Notes: a model not told the origin generated them from the sequence alone. A DNA stretch of 64,000 nt from Rummeliibacillus stabekisii (GCF_007988965.1 NZ_BJVD01000012.1:19495-83494); one strand, 5' to 3'; positions 36,333 to 45,141 are shown, counted from the first letter of the stretch. A program made the numbers and translations.

Positions 36333-36992
36333 ATGACTAGAAAAATATTATTGGTTGCAGGAACCTTATTGCTTCTTGTTGGAATGACGTTAAGCTTTCA
36401 AAAACCGATCATGACCTTTTTAGTTGGCCAGATGTCAAAAGAGACGATACAAAAAGCCAGTAAGCCAACTGAAAAAGAAGATAGGCATTCTTCGTTTGAT
36501 TTTGCCCAAGTGAAGAATGTAACACTTCGGGATGTTTTAGATGCACGGACGAAGAAAAAAAATATTCATGCGATCGGCGCCATCCACATTCCTAAAGTAA
36601 AGCTTCAGCTACCTATTGTTTATGGCATCTCGAATGCCAATTTGACAGTCGGAGCAGGTACGATGAAAAAAGAGCAAGAAATGGGAGAGGGGAATTATGC
36701 CCTCGCTGCCCACAATATGAATGATGGAAAGACACTATTTAGCCCGTTGACTAAAGCTAAGAAGGGCATGAAGGTGTATCTAACGGATTTTCAAGAGATA
36801 TATGAATATCGAATAGAAGATATGTCTTATGTACAGCCCACTCAGGTTGATGTGATTCAAGATATCGGTCAAAAACGACTTATCACACTTGTCACATGCA
36901 ACGCAGATGGTACCCAAAGGCTTATTGTCAGAGGTGAGTATGTAAGGCAATTCCCTTATAAAGCAAATAACAGTTACTTTTTGAACACGTAG
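36333..36992 (+). CDS. Class A sortase
   Basis: A 219-residue membrane-bound transpeptidase that attaches LPXTG-type surface proteins to the cell wall. An N-terminal signal-anchor helix (about 5-20) is followed by a linker and the sortase barrel. Catalytic residues are His127 (AAHNM), Cys189 (TLVTC) and Arg196/200 (TQRLIVRGE). Order and spacing fit class A (housekeeping) rather than B or D. RBS AGAGAGG precedes the ATG. No LPXTG substrate gene was seen in the window. Confidence 0.9.
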   Translation: MTRKILLVAGTLLLLVGMTLSFQKPIMTFLVGQMSKETIQKASKPTEKEDRHSSFDFAQVKNVTLRDVLDARTKKKNIHAIGAIHIPKVKLQLPIVYGISNANLTVGAGTMKKEQEMGEGNYALAAHNMNDGKTLFSPLTKAKKGMKVYLTDFQEIYEYRIEDMSYVQPTQVDVIQDIGQKRLITLVTCNADGTQRLIVRGEYVRQFPYKANNSYFLNT

Positions 36993-37021
36993 AATTTCAT
37001 GATTGCTCTAAACCCAAGGCG

Positions 37022-37054
37022 GGGCAGTTGGCTAATGCTGACTGCCCTTTTTTT
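37022..37054 (+). terminator. Intrinsic terminator after the sortase gene
   Basis: A 7-bp GGGC-containing stem (37022-37028 with 37041-37047) runs directly into seven T residues. Confidence 0.88.
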
Positions 37055-37127
37055 ATTATATATTTTTAAAATATTACAAAATTTAGAAAACGAGTATATA
37101 ATAAGATACAAAGGGGAGGGGTATTAA

Positions 37128-37553
37128 ATGGACTGTTTTGGATGTAAATTAGCAAATAAAGAAGAAGCTGTTCACATAGTATTCGAAGATGATTATGTTA
37201 GTTGTATTTTAGACCACAAACCTTATAATGAGGGACATGTTCTAATCTTGCCGAAAAGACATATACAATACTTTGATGAATTTGACGAACATTCGGCAAA
37301 ATCGTTAATGAAGGCATCAGGAATGATGTCCAAAGCTATAAATAAGTTGTTTAATCCAGAGGGAATTACGGTATGCCAAAATGGTGGGGCTTTTGATGAA
37401 CTCACACATTTTCATATGCACATGGTTCCGCTATATAAAGGACAAAACTTTGCGGAATTTTTTACTGAATATGGCGATACTGACATTGAAGCAGAAAATA
37501 AATTAGCCGAGACAAAAAGAAAACTCATAGACACAATAAAGGGATTGGATTAA
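37128..37553 (+). CDS. HIT family hydrolase
   Basis: A 141-residue histidine-triad protein, hydrolysing or transferring nucleoside phosphoramidates, adenylated substrates or dinucleotides. The triad is His94-x-His96-x-His98 in HFHMHMVPLY, with the N-terminal DCFGCKLAN zinc-type Cys pair at residues 3 and 6 and HVLILPKRH near 37-45. The AAGGGGAGG leader is a strong RBS. The last codons lie inside a 20-bp hairpin that also marks the gene's end. Confidence 0.9.
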   Translation: MDCFGCKLANKEEAVHIVFEDDYVSCILDHKPYNEGHVLILPKRHIQYFDEFDEHSAKSLMKASGMMSKAINKLFNPEGITVCQNGGAFDELTHFHMHMVPLYKGQNFAEFFTEYGDTDIEAENKLAETKRKLIDTIKGLD

Positions 37554-37573
37554 AATCCAATCCCTTTATTGTG
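37532..37573. terminator. Perfect 20-bp inverted repeat at the end of the HIT gene
   Basis: Bases 37532-37551 and 37554-37573 are exact reverse complements with only two bases between, so the RNA would form a 19-bp stem with a tight loop. The left arm encodes the last residues of the HIT protein. No T-run follows on either strand, so termination is plausible but not typical. Confidence 0.6.
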
Positions 37574-37591
37574 AACGGAACAGGGCCAAAT

Positions 37592-38161
37592 TCATATATT
37601 TTGAGAAGAAAAAAATTCGTCATCCAAGATAGAGTACATTTTGATATCACGCTGAATTCCCTTGGTATACATGGATTTTCGCATAACTCCTTCAAAGGAC
37701 ATACCGATTTTCTCCATCACGCGTGCGGAACCAATATTTTCTGCCATGCATCTTGCTTGAATGCGGACTAAATCCATGTGAGTAAAGCCGTATTTTATCA
37801 CTTCGTATGCAGCTTCTGTTACAATGCCCATTCCCCAATAATCCTGAGACAGGCAATATCCAATCTCAGCAACATGATAATTTGGCTGCCACATTACGAA
37901 ATCAATAGTGCCGATTAGCCTTCCATTTTCTTTATACTCGATGCCCCATGGCGCAATTTTTTTTACCCGATATTGGGCGAGCACAAATTCAATAAATCCA
38001 CTCGTATCAGCTAGTGACTTATGTGTGTCCCATGTCACGTATTTTGAGACCTCTTCATTTGAAGTGTAGGCATATATATCTTCTTTATCTTCCAATTCGA
38101 TTTTTCTAAGTAGGAGACGATCTGTTTCGAGCGTAGGTAAGTCACCGAATATTGTTTCCAT
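37592..38161 (-). CDS. GNAT-family N-acetyltransferase (RimJ/RimL type)
   Basis: A 189-residue acetyltransferase with LLLRKIELEDKEDIYAY near residue 17, the EIGYCLSQDYWGMGIVTEA acetyl-CoA loop near 97-115 and NIGSARVMEKIGMSFEG near 141-157. It resembles the enzyme at 12684-13253 in length and plan. ATG follows AAGAGGTGG. It lies just downstream of sigL on the same strand, with 40 bases between, and is convergent with the HIT gene. The substrate is unknown. Confidence 0.88.
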   Translation of the reverse strand: METIFGDLPTLETDRLLLRKIELEDKEDIYAYTSNEEVSKYVTWDTHKSLADTSGFIEFVLAQYRVKKIAPWGIEYKENGRLIGTIDFVMWQPNYHVAEIGYCLSQDYWGMGIVTEAAYEVIKYGFTHMDLVRIQARCMAENIGSARVMEKIGMSFEGVMRKSMYTKGIQRDIKMYSILDDEFFSSQNI

Positions 38162-38201
38162 CTGTATGGATCCACCTCTTATCTTAGTGTCTATCTAACT
38201 A

Positions 38202-39491
38202 TTAAATCCACTGTTTACGCATGCTGGCCGATGGAATATTGAGCTCATCACGGTATTTGCTGATCGTTCTTCTGGCAATCTGGATTGCATACTCCGTGTT
38301 GAAATACTCAGCAATTTTTTGATCTGAGAAAGGCTTTTTCTTGTTTTCAGTTCCTATAAATTGTTTTAAAAGGGCTTTCACCTTTTCTTGTGAGAATTGA
38401 TGCCCGTTAGCACTCTCTACCTTCGAGGAGAATAATGACTTTAATTCAAATAGGCCAGCTGGTGTTTGGATATACTTGTTGGATGTCGCACGGCTAACAG
38501 TTGATTCATGCATATCGATTTCCCTGGCTACTTCCTTTAATGTTAAAGGAAGTAGCTCTGATAAACCGTTCCTAATAAAGGCCGGCTGTTTTTCTAATAG
38601 GACATGCATAATCTTGATAATCGTTTGCCTGCGCTGTTCAATGCTGTTGACAAGCCATTGATAGTTTTTGTACTGCTCTTTTATATACTGTTTTTCTACG
38701 CCATTGCTGGTTGGGATATGTAAGTTTTGTTCATTCAATGTAACTGATGGCAAATAGCGATCATTCAAAAAGAATGCAAACCCGCCTCTTTCTTCAATCA
38801 CAATAATATCTGGCTGTGCAAATTCGGTTCTATCTTGTTTTAATAAACATGGTTTAGGATTGAAAGATAAGATGCAGTTATTTATATAAGCGACTTCCTC
38901 TACGGAACAATTCAGCTTTTTGGCCATTTCTTTCCACTTTTTTTCTGCAATTAAGGGCAAGCATGTTTTGATTGCCTCTTTTAATAAATAGTGCTGAGGA
39001 AACCGTTCGTTGCACTGAAGGGTTAAGCATTCTTCAATTGTACGAGCGCCAACACCTGCTGGGCCAATTTGCTGTAAAAGGCAAATCCCATGGGAGAGAT
39101 CTACATCTGTGTAGGGGCAGTTCTGTTCATCTATCTCTAGATAGCCGAAATCATTGAGGTTATGAATAATATATTTTAAAAGGTCTTTCGTTGTCTTTTC
39201 TTTATAAGTGACATTAACAATTTGTATTAATTGATCTCTTCCATTTTCCTCACGAGCCTTGATCATCTCCTGAGGCATGCCCGCAGGTTTTATCGCCCAC
39301 TCAGAAGAAATCCTTTCAATTTGGGGAGAAGGGGGAGAATCATGCAATTCAATCAATGGGTTCTCTAGCTCTTGTTCCCGTATGAATTGTTCCAAATCTG
39401 TTGTTGAATATTGTAGCAGTTCAATCGATTGGCGGAGTTGAGACGTCATTAAAAGCTTTAGTTCTTGCTTTTGGTTTAGAAGTAATTCCAT
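38202..39491 (-). CDS. sigL: RNA polymerase sigma-54 factor SigL (RpoN)
   Basis: Sigma-54 directs transcription from -24/-12 promoters together with AAA+ activators; in Bacillus it serves amino-acid catabolism, acetoin and levanase genes. The 429 residues have the Gln/Leu-rich activator-interacting region I (LKLLMTSQLRQSIELLQYS), a core-binding domain (about 110-290), a helix-turn-helix with MHESTVSRATSNKYI near 335, and a C-terminal RpoN box with ARRTISKYRDELNIPS. The frame opens at 39521, but the ATG at 39491 follows AGGGAGG by about eight bases and matches family starts. No -24/-12 promoter or activator gene was recognised in the window. Confidence 0.93.
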   Translation of the reverse strand: MELLLNQKQELKLLMTSQLRQSIELLQYSTTDLEQFIREQELENPLIELHDSPPSPQIERISSEWAIKPAGMPQEMIKAREENGRDQLIQIVNVTYKEKTTKDLLKYIIHNLNDFGYLEIDEQNCPYTDVDLSHGICLLQQIGPAGVGARTIEECLTLQCNERFPQHYLLKEAIKTCLPLIAEKKWKEMAKKLNCSVEEVAYINNCILSFNPKPCLLKQDRTEFAQPDIIVIEERGGFAFFLNDRYLPSVTLNEQNLHIPTSNGVEKQYIKEQYKNYQWLVNSIEQRRQTIIKIMHVLLEKQPAFIRNGLSELLPLTLKEVAREIDMHESTVSRATSNKYIQTPAGLFELKSLFSSKVESANGHQFSQEKVKALLKQFIGTENKKKPFSDQKIAEYFNTEYAIQIARRTISKYRDELNIPSASMRKQWI

Positions 39492-39627
39492 AAAAAAGCC
39501 CTCCCTATCAGATCTTTTCATAAAATCGTAATGAATTATGCTGCTTCATGTATAAAATATTATACTTTATGTATCCGGCAAATGAAATAGACAGTCAATA
39601 GTTTATTAGATGGTCAAACATGATAAG

Positions 39628-39648
39628 TGTCATATTATCCTTATGACA
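39628..39648. promoter_or_regulatory. Inverted repeat upstream of the desaturase, candidate DesR site
   Basis: TGTCATA at 39628-39634 and TATGACA at 39642-39648 form a perfect 7-bp inverted repeat with a 7-base spacer, about 75 bases before the desaturase start and in the sigL/des divergent region. A DNA-binding regulator of the DesR type is encoded downstream, making this a reasonable operator. Confidence 0.5.
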
Positions 39649-39720
39649 TCTATGTCTATGGGGATGACTCTACCTCGCTTAAAATAGTATCAAGAGATTA
39701 AAAAGCTGGGGGTGGAGTTT

Positions 39721-40758
39721 TTGACAGATCGCGAAAAAACGAAACAATTAAGAAAAGCAGTAATGCCATTTGCGCAATCAGAAATGAAAAAAAGTATTTA
39801 TCAAATGATTAATACCATTGTGCCGATGTTAATTCTTTGGGTGATCGCCTATTTGATTTTGCCATATACAGTGATGGGTGCAATCCTTCTAAGCATTGTT
39901 GCCGCAGGTTTTGTAGTGCGAACGTTCATTATTTTCCATGATTGTACACACGGTTCTTTTTTCAAAAACAAGAAAGCAAATGACTGTGTGGGGTTTGTGA
40001 CAGGGGTGCTTACATCTTTTCCGTACGAAAAGTGGAAGAGAGAGCACATGATTCACCATGCATCAAGCTCAAACTTGGATAAGCGGGGAATCGGCGATAT
40101 TTGGGTTATGACAGTTGAGGAATATATTAGCGCTACACCATGGCGCCGTTTCTGCTATAGAGCGTATCGCCAGCCAATTGTGATGTTTGGTTTAGGGCCT
40201 CTTTATCTAGTATTGGTATCCAATCGCTTCAACCGTAAAGATGCAAGGAAAAAAGAACGCCTAAACACATACGCGACAAACTTGGGACTTGCTGCATTGC
40301 TTGTTGGCCTCGCATTGCTGACAAATATCCCCTCCGTTTTGATTATCCATGGGACGACCATGTTTGTAGCGGGTGCGCTAGGTATTTGGCTCTTTTTCAT
40401 TCAGCATACCTTCGAGGATTCATATTTTGAAAATGAATCAGAATGGGATTATGTAAAAGCGGCAGTGGAGGGAAGTTCTTATTATGAATTGCCGATTGTT
40501 CTGCAATGGGTAACAGGCAATATTGGCTTCCATCATGTTCATCATTTAGCGCCGCGCATACCAAATTATCATTTAGCAGATGCGCACCAGCAAACACCGC
40601 CTTTGCAACGGGCTACTACAATCACGCTAAAAACAAGCCTAGAATCACTACGCTATAAATTGTATGATACATCGCAAAAAAGCTTTGTGACGTTTAAAGA
40701 TGTCAAAAAAAGAGTGCGTACACAAAAATATAAAAGAAAAGTGCCGCACTATTTATAA
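39721..40758 (+). CDS. des: Membrane fatty-acid desaturase (Des-like)
   Basis: An integral-membrane acyl-lipid desaturase of 345 residues that introduces a double bond into phospholipid acyl chains at low temperature. Three His boxes bind the di-iron centre: HDCTHGS near residue 75, HMIHHASS near 110 and HHVHHL near 278. Four to six membrane helices are visible. B. subtilis Des is the likely counterpart (about 352 residues). The frame opens at a GTG (39712) inside the RBS; TTG at 39721 fits GGGGG better. A weak hairpin and a new promoter separate it from desR. Confidence 0.88.
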   Translation: MTDREKTKQLRKAVMPFAQSEMKKSIYQMINTIVPMLILWVIAYLILPYTVMGAILLSIVAAGFVVRTFIIFHDCTHGSFFKNKKANDCVGFVTGVLTSFPYEKWKREHMIHHASSSNLDKRGIGDIWVMTVEEYISATPWRRFCYRAYRQPIVMFGLGPLYLVLVSNRFNRKDARKKERLNTYATNLGLAALLVGLALLTNIPSVLIIHGTTMFVAGALGIWLFFIQHTFEDSYFENESEWDYVKAAVEGSSYYELPIVLQWVTGNIGFHHVHHLAPRIPNYHLADAHQQTPPLQRATTITLKTSLESLRYKLYDTSQKSFVTFKDVKKRVRTQKYKRKVPHYL

Positions 40759-40772
40759 AGAAAAATTCCACA

Positions 40773-40806
40773 AAAAGCTGTTCCAGTCAAATGGAATGGC
40801 TTTTCA
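40773..40806 (+). terminator. Imperfect terminator between des and desR
   Basis: A 13-bp stem with two wobble/mismatch positions (40773-40785 with 40792-40804) ending in TTTT. It may only partly block read-through. Confidence 0.6.
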
Positions 40807-40818
40807 ATTATTTGCTAG

Positions 40819-40824
40819 TATAAT
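40819..40824 (+). promoter_or_regulatory. -10 element ahead of desR
   Basis: A perfect TATAAT about 38 bases before the desR start; a weak -35 candidate (TGGCTT) lies 16 bases upstream. It suggests desR has its own promoter. Confidence 0.5.
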
Positions 40825-40862
40825 GGACATAAAATGCCTTCGGTCAAAGAGGAGGATGCAAA

Positions 40863-41468
40863 GTGATTAAAATTGTTATAGCAGAAGACCAGGGAATGCT
40901 GCTGGGCGCGCTCAAGTCTTTAATTAATATGGAAGCAGATATGGAAGTAGTAGGGGTAGGCTATAATGGCTTAGATGCCCTAACACTAGTAGAAGAGTTT
41001 CAACCTGATATTGTCATCATGGATATCGAAATGCCTGAGAAGACAGGGCTCGATGCTGCCGAAGAACTAAAAGATAAAGACTGTAAAGTGATCATCCTGA
41101 CGACGTTTGCACGGCCAGGATACTTTGAGCGTGCACGAAAAGCAGGTGTGAGAGGTTATTTATTAAAAGATAGCCCAATTGAGGAATTAGTTAATGCAAT
41201 ACGAGTCATTATGGATGGAAGACGGATATTCGCACCAGAACTAATCGATATTGTTTATGAGGAAGAAATCGAAAATCCTTTAACCGATCGCGAAAGTGAA
41301 GTATTAGAACTTGTCGCAAAAGGGAAGACAACGAAAGAAATTGCCGCTGAACTTTTTCTCTCCCCGGGTACTGTACGAAATTATATTTCCACAATCCTAG
41401 ATAAATTAGAAGTCAGCAACAGAATTGAAGCTATTGCCCGTTTTAAAGAAAAAGGGTGGAATAAATAA
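40863..41468 (+). CDS. desR: DesR-type response regulator (NarL/FixJ family)
   Basis: A 201-residue response regulator whose sequence closely follows B. subtilis DesR. The receiver has IAEDQGMLLGALKSL, phosphoacceptor Asp in IVIMDIEMP near residue 54, and ILTTFARPGYFERARKAGV; the C-terminal LuxR-type helix-turn-helix (130-195) has NPLTDRESEVLELVAKGKT and GTVRNYISTILDKLEV. DesR controls the des promoter in response to membrane fluidity sensed by kinase DesK. No desK lies between des and desR or elsewhere in this window, so its phosphodonor is unknown. GTG start after GAGGAGG. Confidence 0.9.
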   Translation: MIKIVIAEDQGMLLGALKSLINMEADMEVVGVGYNGLDALTLVEEFQPDIVIMDIEMPEKTGLDAAEELKDKDCKVIILTTFARPGYFERARKAGVRGYLLKDSPIEELVNAIRVIMDGRRIFAPELIDIVYEEEIENPLTDRESEVLELVAKGKTTKEIAAELFLSPGTVRNYISTILDKLEVSNRIEAIARFKEKGWNK

Positions 41469-41513
41469 GATAAAGCGGATTCATATAAATATGAATCCGC
41501 TTTATCTATTTTT
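41469..41513. terminator. Bidirectional terminator
   Basis: A perfect 17-bp stem (41469-41485 with 41490-41506) with a 4-base loop and T-rich flanks, between convergent desR and the proline dehydrogenase gene. Confidence 0.92.
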
Positions 41514-41518
41514 ATATA

Positions 41519-42493
41519 TTACTTGCGGCGTTTTGTTAAACGACCAAGGGCAAACCCTGCAGCAGTCAAGCCGATTAATGTGTTTGTCTTTTTGTTGAAC
41601 ACTTGTTTAACAACTAACTCTAAGTTTTGTGGACGCTCAGCTAAACGGCGCATAAAGTACCCGTACCAATCTTGGCCGAATGGTACGTACGTGCAGAAGT
41701 TATAGCCTTCTTTTGCAAGCTCAAGTTGCATATCACGACGGAAGCCATATAGCATTTGGAATTCATACTTTTCCTTTGGAATGTTGTGTGCCGCGATAAA
41801 TTGTTTCATATGGTTGATTACATTATGGTCATGTGTTGCAATTGATGTGAATTTGCCATTCAATAAATGGTACTCTAACAGCTCAATATAATTGCGGTCG
41901 ATTTCTTCTTTTGTTTGATAAGCTACTTCGCTTGGCTCTTTATAAGCGCCTTTTACGATGCGAAGGCGATAGTTTTTATATTTCTCGATATCTTCTTTTG
42001 CACGGAAAAAGTATGCTTGAATAACAGTTCCGATATTATCGTGCTCGCGTGACAATTCCTCAAGCAAGTCAAATGATGGTTGTAGGCGTGCATAGTTTTC
42101 CATATCGAAGTTAACAAAGATATCATAGCGGTCTGCTAATTCGACAATTTCTTTCAAATTTTCATAGCAGAAATCATAATCAATATCTAAACCTAGTTGA
42201 GAAGGTTTTAAACTGATATGCGCATCTACCCCTGTTTCGTTAACGGCTTCAATTACAGCTAAGATTTGATTCTTTGCAGCTGTAGCTTCAGCTTTATCGT
42301 GAACAAACTCCCCCAAGTTATCGATTGTGCACGAAATGCCATGTGAGTTTAACTCTTTAATGCTTTTAATCATTTCATTGATATTCGTACCAGCTACAAC
42401 ACTCGCAGCTCCCATTTTAAGACCATATTTTTTCGCATTGTTGTTTAAAAACTGGTTTTCAGACAATGCGATGAAAAAATCTTTAAGTGACAT
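41519..42493 (-). CDS. Proline dehydrogenase
   Basis: A 324-residue monofunctional FAD-dependent proline dehydrogenase that oxidises proline to pyrroline-5-carboxylate. The beta/alpha-barrel has conserved features: CTIDNLGEFV near residue 55, VDAHISLKPSQLGLD near 90, FVNFDMENYA near 125, RIVKGAYKEP near 180, and FQMLYGFRRDMQLEL near 245 with the substrate-binding Arg pair. The C-terminal part (YVPFGQDWYGYFMRRLAE) closes the proline site; the last 35 residues are basic and hydrophobic. The partner dehydrogenase (pyrroline-5-carboxylate) is not adjacent. Confidence 0.9.
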   Translation of the reverse strand: MSLKDFFIALSENQFLNNNAKKYGLKMGAASVVAGTNINEMIKSIKELNSHGISCTIDNLGEFVHDKAEATAAKNQILAVIEAVNETGVDAHISLKPSQLGLDIDYDFCYENLKEIVELADRYDIFVNFDMENYARLQPSFDLLEELSREHDNIGTVIQAYFFRAKEDIEKYKNYRLRIVKGAYKEPSEVAYQTKEEIDRNYIELLEYHLLNGKFTSIATHDHNVINHMKQFIAAHNIPKEKYEFQMLYGFRRDMQLELAKEGYNFCTYVPFGQDWYGYFMRRLAERPQNLELVVKQVFNKKTNTLIGLTAAGFALGRLTKRRK

Positions 42494-42846
42494 ATGCTAC
42501 TTCCCCTTGTTGTGAATATTTTATTTTTTTCAATTATATCATATTTAACGAAAAAGTCATTCTGTTCAAAGTTAAATGAAAAAAATAATTTTAGGAAAGT
42601 TTCAATCAATTAGCGCGCTGGTGTCCCGTTGTAACGTTTTTATATTCATTTCTTATTTTCTTTTTAAGCAAAAAAGTTGTTGAAAAGCTAGGAGGGGTTT
42701 ATGATAAATGTGTTCGGACAGAAGAGTTTTATATAGAATGATTAGGCTCTTTTGTGTCGAATTATGTTGCTTTTTAAGAAAACAAGTTGCAATTGCACAA
42801 TAATATAAGTAACTTAGTATTGAGGTACAAATTTAATATTATGACA
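42494..42846. other. Intergenic region with an orphan 11-codon frame
   Basis: About 350 AT-rich bases between proline dehydrogenase (promoter side) and the FetB-like gene (terminator side). The only feature is ATG at 42701 after a strong GGAGGGG RBS, opening an 11-residue frame to TAG at 42736. No other gene is seen. Confidence 0.45.
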
Positions 42847-42847
42847 G

Positions 42848-42888
42848 AAAAACGTTTTCCCTACATGGAATAGGAAAAACGTTTTTTT
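42848..42888. terminator. Terminator after the FetB-like gene
   Basis: A near-perfect stem of about 12 bp (42848-42860 with 42873-42888) with one extra A, and a T-run in the right arm. It follows the leftward transporter operon; the T-run direction also allows rightward use. Confidence 0.7.
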
Positions 42889-42904
42889 ATTTGCCTAAAT
42901 TCTA

Positions 42905-43660
42905 TTACTCTTTCTCTTTCAACAACTGCATCCGCTCATTAAATAAGGAGGGGTATGATAGAAAGCCGAGAAGAATGCTCGAAATCGCTGCAGTAGTAAG
43001 AAGTATAAAGAGAATTAGAAGCTGAAACTGAACGGCTTGTACAGGGTCTGCGCCAGCAATAATTTGACCGCTCATCATGCCGGGCAATTGGACTAAACCA
43101 ATCGTCTTTTGGCTTTCGATTGTCGGTATCATGCTTGCTTTTATAGCTCTGGTCAATTGTGTATGAATGGCTTGCCGCGGCGTTCCGCCAAGTGTCAGGA
43201 TGAGTTCGGTTTGATCACGATGGGCATCGGCTTCAGCCTGAAACCGATTTAAAAAGAGAATCGACAGCACCATCGAGTTGCCGATTGCCATCCCGCTAAT
43301 TGGTATAATATATTGCGCTGTTGGCGGCACAATGTGAAATCCAAGCAATATAGATTGCACTAATATCTCAATCGCTGTAAGCGTCAAGGCAATCTTCCAT
43401 GTGATGCCTTTTATTTTGCTGCCTTTTTTTCTGGCATTGCCTGTAGCGACACCAATCATCAATGCAACCATGAATAGGATGTAAACAAGATGGTCTGATT
43501 CGAAGATGAATTTCAAGAAATACCCGACAGCAAGCAATTGAATAATGGATCGAACTGTAGCGATTAAAACATCTTTTTCTAACTGAAGATGAAGTGTTTT
43601 AGATAGTAGCAGCGGGATTAAGACAAAGACGAGTGTAAGCGAGAGTGTACCGTAACTCAT
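42905..43660 (-). CDS. fetB: FetB-like ABC transporter permease (UPF0014)
   Basis: A 251-residue permease with six to seven helices, of the YbbM/FetB family (B. subtilis YjkA). In E. coli FetAB is reported to export iron and to aid resistance to oxidative stress. The family signatures are QLLAVGYFLKFIFE near residue 40, GNSMVLSILFLNRF near 127 and LVQLPGMMSGQIIAGADPVQAVQFQLLI near 185. It overlaps the ATPase gene by four bases. Substrate iron is inferred from E. coli. Confidence 0.85.
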   Translation of the reverse strand: MSYGTLSLTLVFVLIPLLLSKTLHLQLEKDVLIATVRSIIQLLAVGYFLKFIFESDHLVYILFMVALMIGVATGNARKKGSKIKGITWKIALTLTAIEILVQSILLGFHIVPPTAQYIIPISGMAIGNSMVLSILFLNRFQAEADAHRDQTELILTLGGTPRQAIHTQLTRAIKASMIPTIESQKTIGLVQLPGMMSGQIIAGADPVQAVQFQLLILFILLTTAAISSILLGFLSYPSLFNERMQLLKEKE

Positions 43661-44388
43661 ACCAACTCCCCCTTAATAAACCGTTTGGTGATTTCTTCAT
43701 TTGGATTCTTTAGCAGAGAGCTTTCTCCTGCTTCTATTAGTTTTCCCTCTGCCATTACCCATGCATAATGTCCCATTCTGACGGCCTGTTCTAAATTATG
43801 TGTAATCCAAATAATCGTCGTTTGGTCCTTTTCATTCAACCTTTTAATCAATGTTTCTACTTCCTTAATAGAAGAAGGATCAAGCGCAGAGGTAATCTCA
43901 TCTAATAGAAGAATGCTCGGACGGTTCACTAATGTACGTGCAAGCGATACGCGCTGTCGCTGGCCACCGGATAACTCGCGAATAGACTTCTTCAAGTTTT
44001 CGGGTTTTAATCCTACATCATCTAATAATTTAATCGCTTCCTTTTTATCTAATGACCGATTTTGCAGCTGCCTTGGCAAAGCTAAATTTTCAAAAACTGT
44101 CCCGTTCAGCATGGGTGCAGATTGAAGCGCCATGCCCGCACGGCGTCGTAGTGAAATCGGATCTATTGAAGCTATAGGCGTTTGATCGATGAAAATTTCA
44201 CCAGCTGTAGGGGAGATTAATCCGTTGCAAAGCCGAAGCAAAGTCGTTTTTCCTGCCCCTGAAGGTCCTACAAGCGCCGTAATCTTACCTGCTGAAATAG
44301 AACCTGTAATATTACGTAAGATATGCTGTTCTCCTGTTTCGTACTCTATATGTTTAAAGTGAATGGCTGAAGGTTCGATTGAATTCAT
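43657..44388 (-). CDS. fetA: FetA-like ABC transporter ATP-binding protein
   Basis: The 243-residue ATPase partner of the FetB-like permease. Walker A is GPSGAGKTT near residue 42, signature LSGGQRQRVSLART near 139, Walker B ILLLDEITSALD near 160 and the H-loop in IIWITHN. The Q-loop region (RRAGMALQSAPMLNGTV) is short. RBS AGGAGT precedes the ATG. First gene of the two-gene unit; Bacillus counterparts are YjkB/YjkA. Confidence 0.87.
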   Translation of the reverse strand: MNSIEPSAIHFKHIEYETGEQHILRNITGSISAGKITALVGPSGAGKTTLLRLCNGLISPTAGEIFIDQTPIASIDPISLRRRAGMALQSAPMLNGTVFENLALPRQLQNRSLDKKEAIKLLDDVGLKPENLKKSIRELSGGQRQRVSLARTLVNRPSILLLDEITSALDPSSIKEVETLIKRLNEKDQTTIIWITHNLEQAVRMGHYAWVMAEGKLIEAGESSLLKNPNEEITKRFIKGELV

Positions 44389-44539
44389 ATGTAACTCCTA
44401 GTGAATAGTGTTTCTTCTAATGTAACATACTTGGTTTTTTGATAGAATTATTACCAATATCTATTCATTTAGTAAGCAAGGCTTCATTTTCTTGCTCTCT
44501 AAAATTACTGAATTTTGAAAGCTACAGGGGGGATTCAAA

Positions 44540-45040
44540 GTGCATTTATATTGGACACGCTTGGAAGATGAACAATGTTCTTTAGTTTTGGCAGCGACCG
44601 ATCAAGGGGTGTGTTGTGTCGGGATCACATTGGAAGAAGTACAAGAATGGGGAAGTAAGCATCTAGGTGACGCCGAATTAGTGGAAGCTCCAGAAAAAAT
44701 GGCCCTCTACAAAAGCCAATTACAAGAATATCTTGCGGGGGAAAGAACAATTTTTGATTTGCCGCTCGATTTAAAGGGTACACCTTTTCAACTGAAGGTT
44801 TTCGAAGCATTACAGCAAATTCCATATGGGTCAACGGTCTCCTACGCAGATATAGCAGAAGCTATCGGCAATCCGAAGGCTGTGAGAGCAGTCGGTGGTG
44901 CAATTGGCAAAAACCCTGTTCTCATTGCGGTGCCATGCCACAGGGTTATCGGTAAGAACGGAACGTTAACTGGATTTAGCAGTGGAATTCCGTTAAAGAA
45001 AACGTTATTGACCATTGAAAAAGTGCCTTTTAAGGAATAG
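44540..45040 (+). CDS. ogt: Methylated-DNA-protein-cysteine methyltransferase
   Basis: A 166-residue suicide repair protein that removes alkyl groups from O6-alkylguanine onto its own cysteine. The active site is PCHRVIGKNG near residue 130, preceded by the DNA-binding PYGSTVSYADIA helix-turn-helix region near 93 and RAVGGAIGKNP near 115. GTG start follows a GGGGG-rich RBS. It lacks the Ada activator domain. Confidence 0.92.
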   Translation: MHLYWTRLEDEQCSLVLAATDQGVCCVGITLEEVQEWGSKHLGDAELVEAPEKMALYKSQLQEYLAGERTIFDLPLDLKGTPFQLKVFEALQQIPYGSTVSYADIAEAIGNPKAVRAVGGAIGKNPVLIAVPCHRVIGKNGTLTGFSSGIPLKKTLLTIEKVPFKE

Positions 45041-45141
45041 TGCTCCCTTTTTGTGGCAACTACTGCCTTAGGAAGATATATTCAGAGACAATTGGTGTAT
45101 ACTATGTTTTAAGTAAAATGTGGAAGAAGGGACTATGAAAA

